A DNA stretch of 64,000 nt from assembly GCA_902611265.1 (NCBI GenBank), contig CACLYY010000004.1, positions 19,227 to 83,226 on the forward strand, given 5' to 3'. The notes under the pieces were generated by a model. It saw only the letters and a list, made by a program, of their open reading frames with translations. It was not told the origin of the DNA and ran no database searches. This DNA is from an uncultured Pelagibacteraceae bacterium (GTDB lineage Bacteria > Pseudomonadota > Alphaproteobacteria > Pelagibacterales > Pelagibacteraceae). Below are positions 16,673-25,927 of this stretch, piece after piece; the stretch's first letter is position 1; each line of letters opens with the position of its first letter. Position numbers and translations under genes: made by a program.

Positions 16673-17221
16673 TTAAGCAGATTTTAAAGTACCTAATAAT
16701 AATCTAAAAGGTATCAACATTACTAAAGCAACAAAAATCTTTACTGCTAAATCTCCTAATGAAAGTGTCACCCAAGGTATTCCTGTTCCATAAAATGAAA
16801 TTGAAAAGAACAAGAATGTATCAACGGTAGAACCAATTAATGAAGATGCAAGTGGCGCAATAAACCATTTTTTTTGTCTTAATTGATCAAATATTTGTAC
16901 ATCCAATAATTGAGCAATAATAAATGCTGTTCCTGAACCAATTGCTATTCTTACTGAGATTAAATCGGCAAAATTTGTTGAGAAAATTAGTGTAAACAAA
17001 ATACCTATTGTGAATCCTATATATACAATTTTTCTAGCAACTAATTTACCAAAAGATCTATTTGCTAGATCAGTTATTAAAAATGCTATTGGATAACTGA
17101 ATGCTCCATATGTAAGAATTTCTTGTAGACCATAATATTTAATTGGAAATTGAACTAAATAATTAGACGTTAAAACAACCAATCCCATTAAAAATGAGAG
17201 TGTTAAAAATACCTTATTCAT
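16673..17221 (-). CDS. yhhQ: Queuosine-precursor transporter YhhQ (vitamin-uptake-like family)
   Basis: A 182-residue inner-membrane protein with about six hydrophobic helices. The family shape is clear: N-terminal FLMGLVVLTSNYLVQFPI, then TYGAFSYPIAFLITDLANRSFGK, the PTSNYL/FLITDLANR-type conserved patch, and LIGSTVDTFLFFSISFYG. E. coli YhhQ imports preQ0/preQ1 for tRNA queuosine modification. The family also includes proteins of unknown substrate. The gene follows rpmB with a 1 bp overlap (stop and start share base 17221), which implies co-translation with a ribosomal protein gene. Confidence 0.85.
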   Translation of the reverse strand: MNKVFLTLSFLMGLVVLTSNYLVQFPIKYYGLQEILTYGAFSYPIAFLITDLANRSFGKLVARKIVYIGFTIGILFTLIFSTNFADLISVRIAIGSGTAFIIAQLLDVQIFDQLRQKKWFIAPLASSLIGSTVDTFLFFSISFYGTGIPWVTLSLGDLAVKIFVALVMLIPFRLLLGTLKSA

Positions 17222-17502
17222 TATGCAGATTTACTGACTAAGGATTTTTTTAATTTTTTCAGTCTTAATGATAAATCTCTAGACTTGGCTGAAATAAGAA
17301 ATTGATCAAAACTACCTTTTTTATCTACTGATCTAACCCCAGCATTTGAGACTGTTAATCTTAAACTTCTCTTAAGTAGTTCACTTTTAAACTTAACTTT
17401 TTTTAAATTTGGAAGAAATCTTCTTTTAGTCTTATTGTTAGCATGACTAACGTTATGACCCTTAAGTGGGATTTTTCCAGTAAGTTCACATTTTTTAGAC
17501 AT
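17221..17502 (-). CDS. rpmB: 50S ribosomal protein L28
   Basis: The 93-residue protein begins [28 protein letters not shown], with lysines and arginines throughout, and [12 protein letters not shown] follows, all typical of L28 in alphaproteobacteria. It binds 23S rRNA near the E site. It lacks the paired Cys zinc motif of some L28 proteins; only one Cys (residue 4) is present. Its ATG is at 17502, 43 bp after the pyrD stop. Translationally coupled to yhhQ downstream. Confidence 0.95.
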   Translation of the reverse strand: MSKKCELTGKIPLKGHNVSHANNKTKRRFLPNLKKVKFKSELLKRSLRLTVSNAGVRSVDKKGSFDQFLISAKSRDLSLRLKKLKKSLVSKSA

Positions 17503-17545
17503 AAATTATGAGCCTGTATAGGATCTGAATCTTATCGCGTCAAGA

Positions 17546-18586
17546 TTAATTTTTAGTTCCAATAGCCTCTGAAACATTTTTAAACCCCTTATTTTTTAAT
17601 AAATCAATTAATTCTATACTTATTTTTGAGGCTATACGAGGACCTCTGTAAACCATTCCAGTATATAATTGAACGAGTGTTGCACCAGAAATGATTTTTT
17701 CAAAAGCATCTTGTCCATTACTGACACCACCCACTCCTATTATTTTTGTTTTATCTTTTAGAATTTTATAAAATTTAGAAATTGCCTCGTTTGAAATCTT
17801 TTCAATTGGTTTACCTGACAGTCCACCCTTTTCTAATTTATTTATATTTTTTAAATTTTCTCTATTCTTATCTGTGGTATTGGAAACAATAATAATTCCA
17901 ATTTCTTGTTCCATAATGATCTTGGATACTTCATTAATTTGATCGTCATTAAGATCAGGTGAAACTTTTATTGCTAATGGAATGTTAGAATTCAATTCTT
18001 TTTTTTCATTTTTTAGCTTATCAATCAATAAATTTAATTCATCCTGGTTATGAAAGTCTCTTAAATTTTCTGTGTTTGGTGAGGAGATGTTTATAGTTAT
18101 ATAATCAGCTAGATTATAAAATTTACGAAAACAAATTAAGTAATCCTCAATTCTATCTTTGGAGTCTTTATTTGGTCCAATATTTATTCCTAAGAAACCC
18201 TTTTTATTATTTTCCTTAATTGTCTGACTAATTTGTTCTGAACCAGAATTGTTAAAACCTAATCTATTTATAAGAGCTTCATCTTCTTCAAGTCTAAAAA
18301 CTCTTGGTTTAGGGTTGCCAAATTGAGGCTTTGGAGTAATTGTGCCTACTTCAACAAAACCAAATCCAAGATTAAACAGAGGATTATATACTTCTGCATT
18401 TTTATCAAAGCCAGCAGCAACACCAATTGGTGAAGATAATTTTTTTTCACAAAAAGTTGTTTCTAAAATATGATTATCTATAGGTTTTGAGTAAGAAATA
18501 TTATTTAACTTAAGTGCTTTTATCGCTAAAGAATGAGCTACTTCAGGGCTAAATTTAAAAATTAGTGGTCTTATAATATTAAACAT
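17546..18586 (-). CDS. pyrD: Dihydroorotate dehydrogenase, quinone-dependent (class 2)
   Basis: Oxidises dihydroorotate to orotate in pyrimidine synthesis, passing electrons to the membrane quinone pool. The 346 residues include an N-terminal helix (about 1-30) that anchors class 2 enzymes at the membrane, SPIGVAAGFDKNAEVYN with FMN contacts, GFVEVGTITPKPQFGNPKPR and the catalytic-base region ITINISSPNT, where Ser marks class 2. C-terminal GVGGVSNGQDAFEKI and VQLYTG bind the FMN phosphate. The ATG at 18586 overlaps lysS by 8 bp. Confidence 0.95.
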   Translation of the reverse strand: MFNIIRPLIFKFSPEVAHSLAIKALKLNNISYSKPIDNHILETTFCEKKLSSPIGVAAGFDKNAEVYNPLFNLGFGFVEVGTITPKPQFGNPKPRVFRLEEDEALINRLGFNNSGSEQISQTIKENNKKGFLGINIGPNKDSKDRIEDYLICFRKFYNLADYITINISSPNTENLRDFHNQDELNLLIDKLKNEKKELNSNIPLAIKVSPDLNDDQINEVSKIIMEQEIGIIIVSNTTDKNRENLKNINKLEKGGLSGKPIEKISNEAISKFYKILKDKTKIIGVGGVSNGQDAFEKIISGATLVQLYTGMVYRGPRIASKISIELIDLLKNKGFKNVSEAIGTKN

Positions 18587-20147
18587 TTTCTAATTTACTT
18601 TTTATTAGTTCTTTAGTTTCTTGAACCCCAAAAAAGCTTATAAAAAAACCAAATCGTGGTCCATTTTCTACCCCGAAAACTACCTCATAAATCAATTTGA
18701 ACCAATCACGCAAATTTTCTTTATAGCCATTTTCTTTACCGACTGTATAAATTGTAGTCTGAATATCCTCTGGTTTCATTGCGTCATTACAGTTATTTAA
18801 AGAGTTTACTAAAGCCTTTAAAGCAATCTTTTCGCTTTCATTAGGTTTTTTATAAATCTTTTTAGATTTTATTACGTCATTAAAATATTTAATTGCATAA
18901 GATATTAACTTGTCAAAAATTGGATGCATATCTTCATTAATATCTTTTTTATATTTCTTTACAAATTTCCAAAGTAATTCTTTATTATCAGCATTGCTAG
19001 TCTCAACTAAATTTAATAGCATTGAGAAGGACATTATTGAATTTTCCTCTGGTATCTCTGAATTATGAACATGCCAAACAGGGTTCATTAGTTTTTGAAG
19101 TTCGTTTTGAGTTTTACCTTTTTCAATAAAATCGAGATATTCGTCAACAGCCTTTGGAACTACTTCTCTATAAAGTTTTTTTGCCCTTTTTGGGTTCTGG
19201 TACATATACAAGGAAAGACTTTCGGGTGATGCATATTCTAGCCATTGATCAATTGTGATACCATTTCCTTTTGACTTTGATATTTTTTCACCTTTTTCAT
19301 CTAAAAATAACTCATATGCAAAACCAGATGGATTTGACTTACCCAATAATCTTATGATCTTTGAAGATAAAATTGCACTCTCAATTAAATCTTTCCCATA
19401 CATTTCAAAATCTACATCAAGGGCATACCATCTCATAGCCCAATCTACTTTCCATTGTAGTTTACAATTTCCATCTAAAATACTTTGCTCTAATTTTTTG
19501 CCATTGTTATCAAAAATTATTTTTGAGTTTTTAGTATCTAATTCTAAAACTGGTATCTCTAATACAATCCCTGTATCTGGACATATTGGTAAAAATGGAG
19601 AATATGTTTTTTGCCTTTCTTTACCAAGAGTAGGAATAATTATGTTCATTATTCCTTCATAATTTTCTAAAATTAATTTTAATGTATCATTGAAAAAACC
19701 TGACTTATATAAAACTGTTGAACTTTTAAAACTATATTCAAACTTAAATTTATCTAAGAAATTTTTTAACATTTCATTATTATGTTCACCAAAACTGTTA
19801 AATTTTTCAAAAGGATCTGGAACTTGAGTTAAGGGTTTATGAAGGTTTTCCTCAAGTTTTTCAGGATTAGGAATATTTTCAGGAACTTTTCTAAGTCCAT
19901 CCATGTCGTCAGAAAAAGTAATTATTTCTTTAGGGAGATCTGATAAATGATTTAAAGCATTTACAATCATTGTGGTTCTTGCTACTTCACCGAAGGTACC
20001 AATGTGCGGCAAGCCGCTAGGGCCATATCCTGTTTGAAGAATAATTTTTCCCTTATTTTCAATATTTTTTTTTCTCTCTCTTAGAAGCTTTTTAGCTTCA
20101 ACAAAGGGCCAAGCGTTTGTTTTGTCTATGTTGGTTTTATCTATCAC
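18579..20147 (-). CDS. lysS: Lysyl-tRNA synthetase, class I type
   Basis: Charges tRNA-Lys in the cytosol. The 522 residues are of the class I (archaeal-type, LysK) form: a HIGH-like motif SGLPHIGTFGE (H48), KMSKS-like EKISKSKGNG near residue 290, and the family's MYQNPKRAKKLY segment. Alphaproteobacteria and spirochaetes use this class instead of the class II enzyme of E. coli. The frame begins with GTG at 20147; I see no in-frame ATG in the first 30 codons, so GTG is the likely start. Divergent from trkH. Confidence 0.95.
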   Translation of the reverse strand: MIDKTNIDKTNAWPFVEAKKLLRERKKNIENKGKIILQTGYGPSGLPHIGTFGEVARTTMIVNALNHLSDLPKEIITFSDDMDGLRKVPENIPNPEKLEENLHKPLTQVPDPFEKFNSFGEHNNEMLKNFLDKFKFEYSFKSSTVLYKSGFFNDTLKLILENYEGIMNIIIPTLGKERQKTYSPFLPICPDTGIVLEIPVLELDTKNSKIIFDNNGKKLEQSILDGNCKLQWKVDWAMRWYALDVDFEMYGKDLIESAILSSKIIRLLGKSNPSGFAYELFLDEKGEKISKSKGNGITIDQWLEYASPESLSLYMYQNPKRAKKLYREVVPKAVDEYLDFIEKGKTQNELQKLMNPVWHVHNSEIPEENSIMSFSMLLNLVETSNADNKELLWKFVKKYKKDINEDMHPIFDKLISYAIKYFNDVIKSKKIYKKPNESEKIALKALVNSLNNCNDAMKPEDIQTTIYTVGKENGYKENLRDWFKLIYEVVFGVENGPRFGFFISFFGVQETKELIKSKLENV

Positions 20148-20233
20148 TTTTAATTAAACAGCCTGTAAAATAACGTTTTTAATAATTCTTATAGAGTTGA
20201 AATTTATTTACCATAAAATAATGTCCAATCAAA

Positions 20234-21682
20234 ATGTCCAATTATAAAACTGTTTTCTTTACCTTAGGAATTTTACAAATAATTTTAGGTTTATCGATGA
20301 TTGCGCCAATTTTAGCGCAGTTTTTTTATAATGAACTAGACTCTAGTTTTATAAGTTCTGGAATTGTAACTATTATTTTTGGAGTTCTTTTTTTACTGTC
20401 TAATTTAGATCATGATAATAAGATCAGTTTACCTCAAGCTTTTCTTTTAACGGCTTTATCCTGGTTAAGTATTGCTATATTTGGCTCTCTTCCTTTCATA
20501 TTTTCAGAGATTGAATTGAGTGTAACAGATGCCTTTTTTGAGAGCATGTCAGGTATCACTACGACTGGATCAACTATAATAACCAATTTAAATGAAACTC
20601 CTAAGAGTATACTGCTTTGGAGAGGAATGCTCCAGTGGTTAGGTGGAATTGGTATAATCGTTATGGCAATAACTTTAATGCCCCTTATGAATATTGGCGG
20701 AATGCAGTTGTTTATCATATCCACAAGTGATACCCCGGAAAAAATTTTACCTAGATCAAAAGAAATAGCATTGAGATTGATCTTAGTATACTCAGCATTA
20801 ACTTTTATATGCGCATTATTTTATAAAATATTTGGCATGAACTTTTTTGATAGTATTGTTCACTCAATGACAACAATAGCGACAGGAGGATTTTCAAACT
20901 ATAACGAGTCTATTGGTTATTTTGATAGTTCTCTTATAGAATTTACATCAATAATATTTATAATCTTAGGAAGTATTCCATTCATAGCCTACATCAAATA
21001 TCTAAATGGTGACAAAAAAATATTTTTTAAAGATACTCAAATTAAAACTTTTATTAAAATTGTTATTTTTTCAATTCTCTTAATGTATTTGTATTTGTTA
21101 ATAAAAAATCAAAGTTCTTTTGATACGAGTATTAGGTCGGTTGCGTTTAATGTAATATCAATTTTAACAGGAACTGGTTATGTAACTCAAAACTTTAGTG
21201 ATTGGGGTCAATTCCCATTAATTTATTTTCTTATCCTTATGTTCATAGGTGGATGTGCAGGATCTACAGCATGCGGGATTAAAATATTTAGGGTCCAAAT
21301 TTTATTCCAATTTATTGCTGTACAACTTAAGAAAATAATTTATCCAAGAGGTATATTTAAAATAAAATACGAAAGTAATAATATTGATGAAAAATTTTTA
21401 GCATCAATAATATCTTTTATATTTTTATATATTGTGATTTTTTTTGTTATAACCGCTTTATTATCAACTAGTGGCCTAGATTTAACTACTTCAATATCGG
21501 CAGCTGCAACATCAATATCAAATGTAGGTCCTGGTTTAGGCGATATTATTGGTCCAAATGGTAATTTTTCAAACTTATCTGATTTTTCAAAATGGATTTT
21601 AAGTTTAGCTATGATTTTAGGTAGATTGGAACTGTTTGCTGTATTAGTGTTATTTATTCCATCTTTTTGGAGGAAATATTAA
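20234..21682 (+). CDS. trkH: Trk/Ktr-type potassium (or sodium-coupled) uptake membrane subunit
   Basis: A 482-residue inner-membrane protein with ten or more hydrophobic segments arranged as four M1-P-M2 units. Selectivity-filter-like loops carry the expected glycines: SGITTTGSTI (first), TTIATGGFSN (second), ISILTGTGYVT (third) and ISNVGPGLG (fourth). These four match the TrkH pattern closely. The C-terminus ends LFIPSFWRKY. It imports K+ with a cytosolic TrkA partner that is not in this window. The ATG is within a short direct repeat (ATGTCCAAT at 20221 and 20234); the first copy opens only an eight-codon frame. Confidence 0.93.
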   Translation: MSNYKTVFFTLGILQIILGLSMIAPILAQFFYNELDSSFISSGIVTIIFGVLFLLSNLDHDNKISLPQAFLLTALSWLSIAIFGSLPFIFSEIELSVTDAFFESMSGITTTGSTIITNLNETPKSILLWRGMLQWLGGIGIIVMAITLMPLMNIGGMQLFIISTSDTPEKILPRSKEIALRLILVYSALTFICALFYKIFGMNFFDSIVHSMTTIATGGFSNYNESIGYFDSSLIEFTSIIFIILGSIPFIAYIKYLNGDKKIFFKDTQIKTFIKIVIFSILLMYLYLLIKNQSSFDTSIRSVAFNVISILTGTGYVTQNFSDWGQFPLIYFLILMFIGGCAGSTACGIKIFRVQILFQFIAVQLKKIIYPRGIFKIKYESNNIDEKFLASIISFIFLYIVIFFVITALLSTSGLDLTTSISAAATSISNVGPGLGDIIGPNGNFSNLSDFSKWILSLAMILGRLELFAVLVLFIPSFWRKY

Positions 21683-23055
21683 TGTCTGAAATCAAACAAA
21701 GCTGGAGAGAGTCTTTACTTGTATACAAAGATATACGTATGTTGAGGATATTACTGCTAGGTGCTATTAGTGGTTTTCCTTGGGTATTAATTGCAAGTAG
21801 CTTAAGTCTTTGGTTAAAAGAAGAAGGCTTAAGCAGATCAACCATCGGATGGGCAGGATTAATATTTGGAGTGTATGCATTTAATTATTTGTGGGCTCCA
21901 ATCATTGACAGAATACAAATTCCATTTTTAACCAAAAAATTAGGTCATAGAAGAGGATGGATTGTTTTAATGCAGTTGATAATTTTACTAAGCTTGATTG
22001 TCTGGAGTTTAATAAATCCTACTCAAAACTTAGCTCTTTTAATAAGTGTTGGACTGATTATTGCTATTGCATCTGCAACTCAAGATATAACTGTTGATGC
22101 GTTAAGAATAGAACAAATAAGTTCCAACGAAGGTAAATCTATGGCAGCAGGTGCAGCTATAGCAGTTGTTGGATGGTGGACTGGTTACAAATTAGGGGGA
22201 GTTGTAGCTTTATTCACTGCGGAATTTTTTGAAAACATGGGAATACCAAATTATTGGCAAGCAACTTTTTTAGTTTTAGGCATTTTAATTATTTTAATGA
22301 ATATTGGTTTGATGTTTGTTCATGAGACAAGTGATAACAACAGACAAAGCAATCAAAAAGCCACTGATCAAATGATTTTAAATAAACTTGGATCAAATAA
22401 TGTTTTGACAAATTTTATTGCTTATATTTCAGGAACTATTGGTGGACCAATAGTTAGTTTTTTCAAAAAAAATGGATTTAGCATTGCTGTAGGAATATTG
22501 GGATTTGTATTTTTGTTTAAAATTGGCGAAGCATTTTTAGGACGTATGTCGATTATTTTTTATAAAGAAATTGGTTTTTCAAAAGGACAAATAGCTATTT
22601 ACTCTAAAGGATTGGGATGGATAACAACCGTCGTTTTCACTTTAATAGGAGGTTTAATGGCGATGAGAGCGGGAACTGTAAAAACTATGTTTTTTGCTGG
22701 AGGTTTGATGGCGTTAACTAATTTACTTTTTGCAATATTGGCATGGACAGGTAAATCAGAATTTTTATTTGCAATAGCTGTAATAGCTGACGATATCACA
22801 GCTGCATTTGCGACAGTCGCATTTGTTGCCTTTATTTCTTTATTAGTAGATAGGACCTATACTGCAACTCAATATGCATTATTAGCATCTATAGGAACAG
22901 CTGGAAGAACTACTCTTGCCTCCTCGTCAGGTGCGCTAGTAGATTGGCTTAATGGAGACTGGGGTGCTTTTTTTGTTATAACAACTTTAATGGTTATTCC
23001 TTCGCTAATTTGTTTATGGTTTATAAGGAATAAATTAAAAATTGGTGAAAAATAG
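21682..23055 (+). CDS. AmpG-like MFS transporter (muropeptide permease family)
   Basis: A 12-helix MFS protein, 457 residues from the chosen start. ATG at 21682 overlaps the trkH stop by 1 bp and has GGAGG at 21669-21673; an in-frame ATG at 21667 would be inside trkH and lacks such a site. AmpG-type features are the opening WRESLLVYKDIRMLRILLLG, the FGVYAFNYLWAPIIDR loop, the LGHRRGWIVLMQ cytosolic motif and SATQDITVDALRIEQ. AmpG imports GlcNAc-anhMurNAc peptides for wall recycling. Recycling genes amgK/murU occur earlier in the window and a wall peptidase follows directly, which supports this role; a different anhydro-sugar or organic substrate remains possible. Confidence 0.85.
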   Translation: MSEIKQSWRESLLVYKDIRMLRILLLGAISGFPWVLIASSLSLWLKEEGLSRSTIGWAGLIFGVYAFNYLWAPIIDRIQIPFLTKKLGHRRGWIVLMQLIILLSLIVWSLINPTQNLALLISVGLIIAIASATQDITVDALRIEQISSNEGKSMAAGAAIAVVGWWTGYKLGGVVALFTAEFFENMGIPNYWQATFLVLGILIILMNIGLMFVHETSDNNRQSNQKATDQMILNKLGSNNVLTNFIAYISGTIGGPIVSFFKKNGFSIAVGILGFVFLFKIGEAFLGRMSIIFYKEIGFSKGQIAIYSKGLGWITTVVFTLIGGLMAMRAGTVKTMFFAGGLMALTNLLFAILAWTGKSEFLFAIAVIADDITAAFATVAFVAFISLLVDRTYTATQYALLASIGTAGRTTLASSSGALVDWLNGDWGAFFVITTLMVIPSLICLWFIRNKLKIGEK

Positions 23056-23800
23056 TACCTTTTTTTGTAAGAGTCATTCTTTGAATGTTTATGAGCTTGC
23101 TTCAAAGAAATCAAATATAAGTACTCAAATATTATACGGTGAAAAATTTAGTGTAATTGGAAGAAAGAAAGATTTTTTAAAAATTAAAACTGATTTTGAT
23201 AATTACGTAGGTTTCATTAAGAAAGAAAAATTTAATAAATTTTTAGATAAATCTCACAAGGTTAATGTATTAAAATCAAAAATTTATTATAAACCAAAAA
23301 ATAATAATAAGTACTTAACAAAAAAATACCTACCATTTTCGTCTGAAATTCAAATGTTAAAAAAAGATAATAATTTTGTAATGTTTGAAAAAAACAAATG
23401 GGTAAAATTCAACGAATTAGAAATAATAAACAAAAAAGATTATAATTTTAGTAAAATATTTAAATATTTTTTGAAAATTAAATACAAATGGGGTGGCAAA
23501 ACTTTTGATGGTATTGATTGTTCAGCATTACTTCAAATTTTTTATAAATATAATAATAAATTTTTTCCAAGGGACACAAAAGATCAAGTTAAAATAAAAA
23601 AAGGTGTTAATAAAAAAAAATTATTTAAAAAAGGAGATATTATTTTTTGGAAAGGACATGTTGCCATTTGTTTAAATAAAAGAGAATTAATTCATGCATA
23701 TGGTCCAAAAAAGAAAGTATTAATAATGCCAATAATAAAAACCATTAAATTAATTGAAAAAACTGCTAAGTTAAAAGTGATTAAAATTATATCAATTTAG
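23045..23800 (+). CDS. SH3-domain NlpC/P60 (C40) cell-wall peptidase
   Basis: About 251 residues. The N-terminal half (to about 120) looks like two bacterial SH3-like modules; the C-terminal half is NlpC/P60 with the catalytic Cys in FDGIDCSALLQIF and the His in FWKGHVAICLN, followed by LIHAYGP. These enzymes cut D-Glu/meso-DAP bonds in stem peptides; relatives with two SH3 domains hydrolyse L-Ala-D-Glu in recycled muropeptides. No signal peptide is visible, which suits a cytosolic recycling enzyme and fits its overlap of 11 bp with the AmpG-like gene. Starts available are TTG 23042 and GTG 23045; I chose GTG. Confidence 0.82.
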   Translation: MKNSTFFCKSHSLNVYELASKKSNISTQILYGEKFSVIGRKKDFLKIKTDFDNYVGFIKKEKFNKFLDKSHKVNVLKSKIYYKPKNNNKYLTKKYLPFSSEIQMLKKDNNFVMFEKNKWVKFNELEIINKKDYNFSKIFKYFLKIKYKWGGKTFDGIDCSALLQIFYKYNNKFFPRDTKDQVKIKKGVNKKKLFKKGDIIFWKGHVAICLNKRELIHAYGPKKKVLIMPIIKTIKLIEKTAKLKVIKIISI

Positions 23801-24696
23801 TTTTGATCTCTTCCAAAATCTGGTTTCGCTATATCTTGTTTTAAATTTAGTATTTGCTGTCTTACTTTTTTTGAATTAACCAATTTTTTTCTTAAAGTTT
23901 TATCATCTAAATTCTCAATATTTTTTTTAAATGATTTTAAATTTTTGATAAATAAGTTAATTGCACTCACAATATTATTTTTGTTATTAAAAAAAATGTC
24001 TCTCCACATTATTTCGTTTGAAGCAGCAATTCTTGAAAAATCTCTTAACCCTCCCGCACTAAATTTAATTACATCTTTTTTTTGAGTCTTTTGAAAATCT
24101 TGAGCGGTCTTTATTAAATTGTAAGCTATTAAGTGAGGTAAATGACTTGTAATAGAAAATATCTTATCGTGAACTTTCTCATCCATAATTATTACTTTAG
24201 AACCAATTTTTTTCCAAAAATTAACCAATTTCTTTTGTTTTATTTTGTTTTTGTCACTAAAAATTATGCACCATTTATTAACAAATAAACTTTTACTTCC
24301 ATACTTTGGTCCACTTACCTCTGATCCAGATATTGGGTGACTCATAATCCAATCAAGCGACTTTGATAGGCTATTTTTTTTTAATTTACTAATATTTCCC
24401 TTTGTGGAACCTACATCGGTAATTAAAGATTTTTTACTTAAATACTTATTTAAGTGAGGGATAACTCTTTCATACTGACTCATTGGAGTAGCAATTATAA
24501 CAAAATCCATATCTGAAATTTTGTTACCAAGTTTTTTTAAAATAATTATTTTTTTATTTATTTTTTTAATTTCTCTTATATTTTTTTTCGATTTTTCATA
24601 AACGAAAAAGTTTTTAGAAGCTTTTTTATTTAAAGACGCTCTTAAAATTGAAGATCCAATTAATCCGCAACCAACGATCAATATATTTTTAAACAT
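23797..24696 (-). CDS. tyrC: Prephenate/arogenate dehydrogenase
   Basis: NAD(P)-binding Rossmann protein of 299 residues: GCGLIGSSILRA at 9-20, FVIIATPMSQYERVIP, TDVGSTKGNI and the catalytic His in IMSHPISGSE. The helical dimerisation domain has ITSHLPHLIAYNL and SAGGLRDFSRIAASNEIMW, all standard for prephenate dehydrogenase. It produces 4-hydroxyphenylpyruvate (or tyrosine from arogenate). No chorismate mutase domain is fused. Downstream of hisC with an 8 bp overlap, so the dehydrogenase and aminotransferase are probably made together for tyrosine synthesis. Confidence 0.9.
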   Translation of the reverse strand: MFKNILIVGCGLIGSSILRASLNKKASKNFFVYEKSKKNIREIKKINKKIIILKKLGNKISDMDFVIIATPMSQYERVIPHLNKYLSKKSLITDVGSTKGNISKLKKNSLSKSLDWIMSHPISGSEVSGPKYGSKSLFVNKWCIIFSDKNKIKQKKLVNFWKKIGSKVIIMDEKVHDKIFSITSHLPHLIAYNLIKTAQDFQKTQKKDVIKFSAGGLRDFSRIAASNEIMWRDIFFNNKNNIVSAINLFIKNLKSFKKNIENLDDKTLRKKLVNSKKVRQQILNLKQDIAKPDFGRDQN

Positions 24697-25774
24697 TTTT
24701 AAAAATTTTTTTCATCTGTTTAATTAAAAGTATATTTTCTCTCGCATTTCCAATTGTAAGCCTTAGGCAATTTTTAATACCATATGAATTCATCTCCCTA
24801 AGAATTATTCCTGATCTCTCAAGTTTTCTCTCAACAAAATTTGAACTTAATTTACAACTTGTAAAATCTAAAAGAAAAAAATTTGGTCCAATTTCATTTG
24901 TCTGAATATTGTACGAATTCATTTCTTTCTGTATTTTTTTAGCCCAATCTAAATTATGTTTTACAGATTTTTTTATAAAAATTTTATCTTTAAGTGACTC
25001 AACTGCACATTCCTGTGCTATTTTGTTAACATTAAATGGTGGTTTAATTTTAAATAAAGCATCTACAATTTTTTTACTTCCATAACCCCAACCTACTCTT
25101 AAAGATGCAAGACCATAAATTTTAGAAAATGTTCTTAATATAAACACATTATTTTTATTTTTAAAAAGCTCTAAACCTGATTTGTAATCTTGATTCAGCA
25201 TATATTCAAAATACGCATCGTCAACTACTAGTAAAATTTTTTTATTTAAACGCTTTCTTAAATCTAATAACTGGTTCTTAGAAATATAGGTTCCTGTAGG
25301 ATTATTGGGATTAGCTACAAATACAATTTTAGTTCTTTTGGTTATTTTTTTTAAAATTTCATCATTAGATACCTTAAAATTTTTCTCTTTAGAAAACACA
25401 ACTTTTGCCCCTACTATTTTTGAATAAATTCTATACATTAAAAAACTAAATTCTGGGACTACTACCTCATCTCCTTTATTTAAAAACAATTGACACAACA
25501 TTTGAATAATTTCATCTGACCCAGATCCACATATAACCTTATTTTGTTTACAATTATATTTTTTTGAAATCATCGATGTTAACTCTTTAAATTTTCCATC
25601 TGGATATTTTGATATATCTCCTCTAAATTTTTTTAATACTTTAGAAGCATTTTTACTCATGCCTAAAGCAGACTCATTTGCCGATAACTTAATTATATTT
25701 TTTTTTTTATTTAAAAACGATTTTCCTGGCTTATAAGCCTCTAATTCGATTTTTCTAAATGTTGGAGTAGTCAT
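24689..25774 (-). CDS. hisC: Histidinol-phosphate/aromatic aminotransferase
   Basis: A fold-type I PLP aminotransferase, 361 residues. Motifs: LSANESALGMS, CGSGSDEIIQMLC, VANPNNPTGTYIS, DDAYFEYM and the PLP lysine in LRTFSKIYGLASLRVGWG. The whole is HisC-type. Position directly upstream of tyrC with an 8 bp overlap, as in many alphaproteobacteria, suggests that it also, or mainly, transaminates aromatic keto acids such as 4-hydroxyphenylpyruvate or prephenate. ATG at 25774; it faces metX across 181 bp that hold a SAM-II riboswitch and its promoter on the other strand. Confidence 0.9.
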   Translation of the reverse strand: MTTPTFRKIELEAYKPGKSFLNKKKNIIKLSANESALGMSKNASKVLKKFRGDISKYPDGKFKELTSMISKKYNCKQNKVICGSGSDEIIQMLCQLFLNKGDEVVVPEFSFLMYRIYSKIVGAKVVFSKEKNFKVSNDEILKKITKRTKIVFVANPNNPTGTYISKNQLLDLRKRLNKKILLVVDDAYFEYMLNQDYKSGLELFKNKNNVFILRTFSKIYGLASLRVGWGYGSKKIVDALFKIKPPFNVNKIAQECAVESLKDKIFIKKSVKHNLDWAKKIQKEMNSYNIQTNEIGPNFFLLDFTSCKLSSNFVERKLERSGIILREMNSYGIKNCLRLTIGNARENILLIKQMKKIFKNV

Positions 25775-25837
25775 GTGCTAATTTTTATTAATAAATAGTC
25801 GGATAATTAAATAATACAATCAATAATTCAAAAAAAA

Positions 25838-25864
25838 TTGACAACTAAAAATGTATCTTATAAA
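25838..25864 (+). promoter_or_regulatory. Candidate sigma70 promoter for metX
   Basis: Perfect -35 TTGACA at 25838-25843 and -10 TATAAA at 25859-25864, with a short 15 bp spacer. The predicted start near 25871 coincides with the first base of the riboswitch aptamer (25872), which strengthens the assignment. Confidence 0.6.
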
Positions 25865-25871
25865 AGCTTTT

Positions 25872-25927
25872 TGCGCTGATTTAACTGAATTGCGAGCGCG
25901 TTAAAAAACCTGCTAAATAAGTTTTTT
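25872..25927 (+). promoter_or_regulatory. SAM-II riboswitch (metA motif) upstream of metX
   Basis: The stretch TGCGCTGATTTAAC (25872-25885), then TTGCGAGCGCG (25890-25900) and CTGCTAAATAAG closely matches the conserved SAM-II aptamer. Stem P1 is GCGCU (25873-25877) with AGCGC (25895-25899). The conserved GAUUUAA after P1 and GCUAAA near the 3' end are the parts that form the pseudoknot and bind S-adenosylmethionine. It ends 29 nt before the metX ATG. SAM-II elements usually block ribosome binding when SAM is bound; no terminator hairpin with a strong stem is evident, which fits translational control. Confidence 0.9.

Noticed and set aside
17503-17545. tRNA or small RNA between rpmB and pyrD
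   Set aside because: Too short for a tRNA and no cloverleaf; no tRNA found anywhere in the window.
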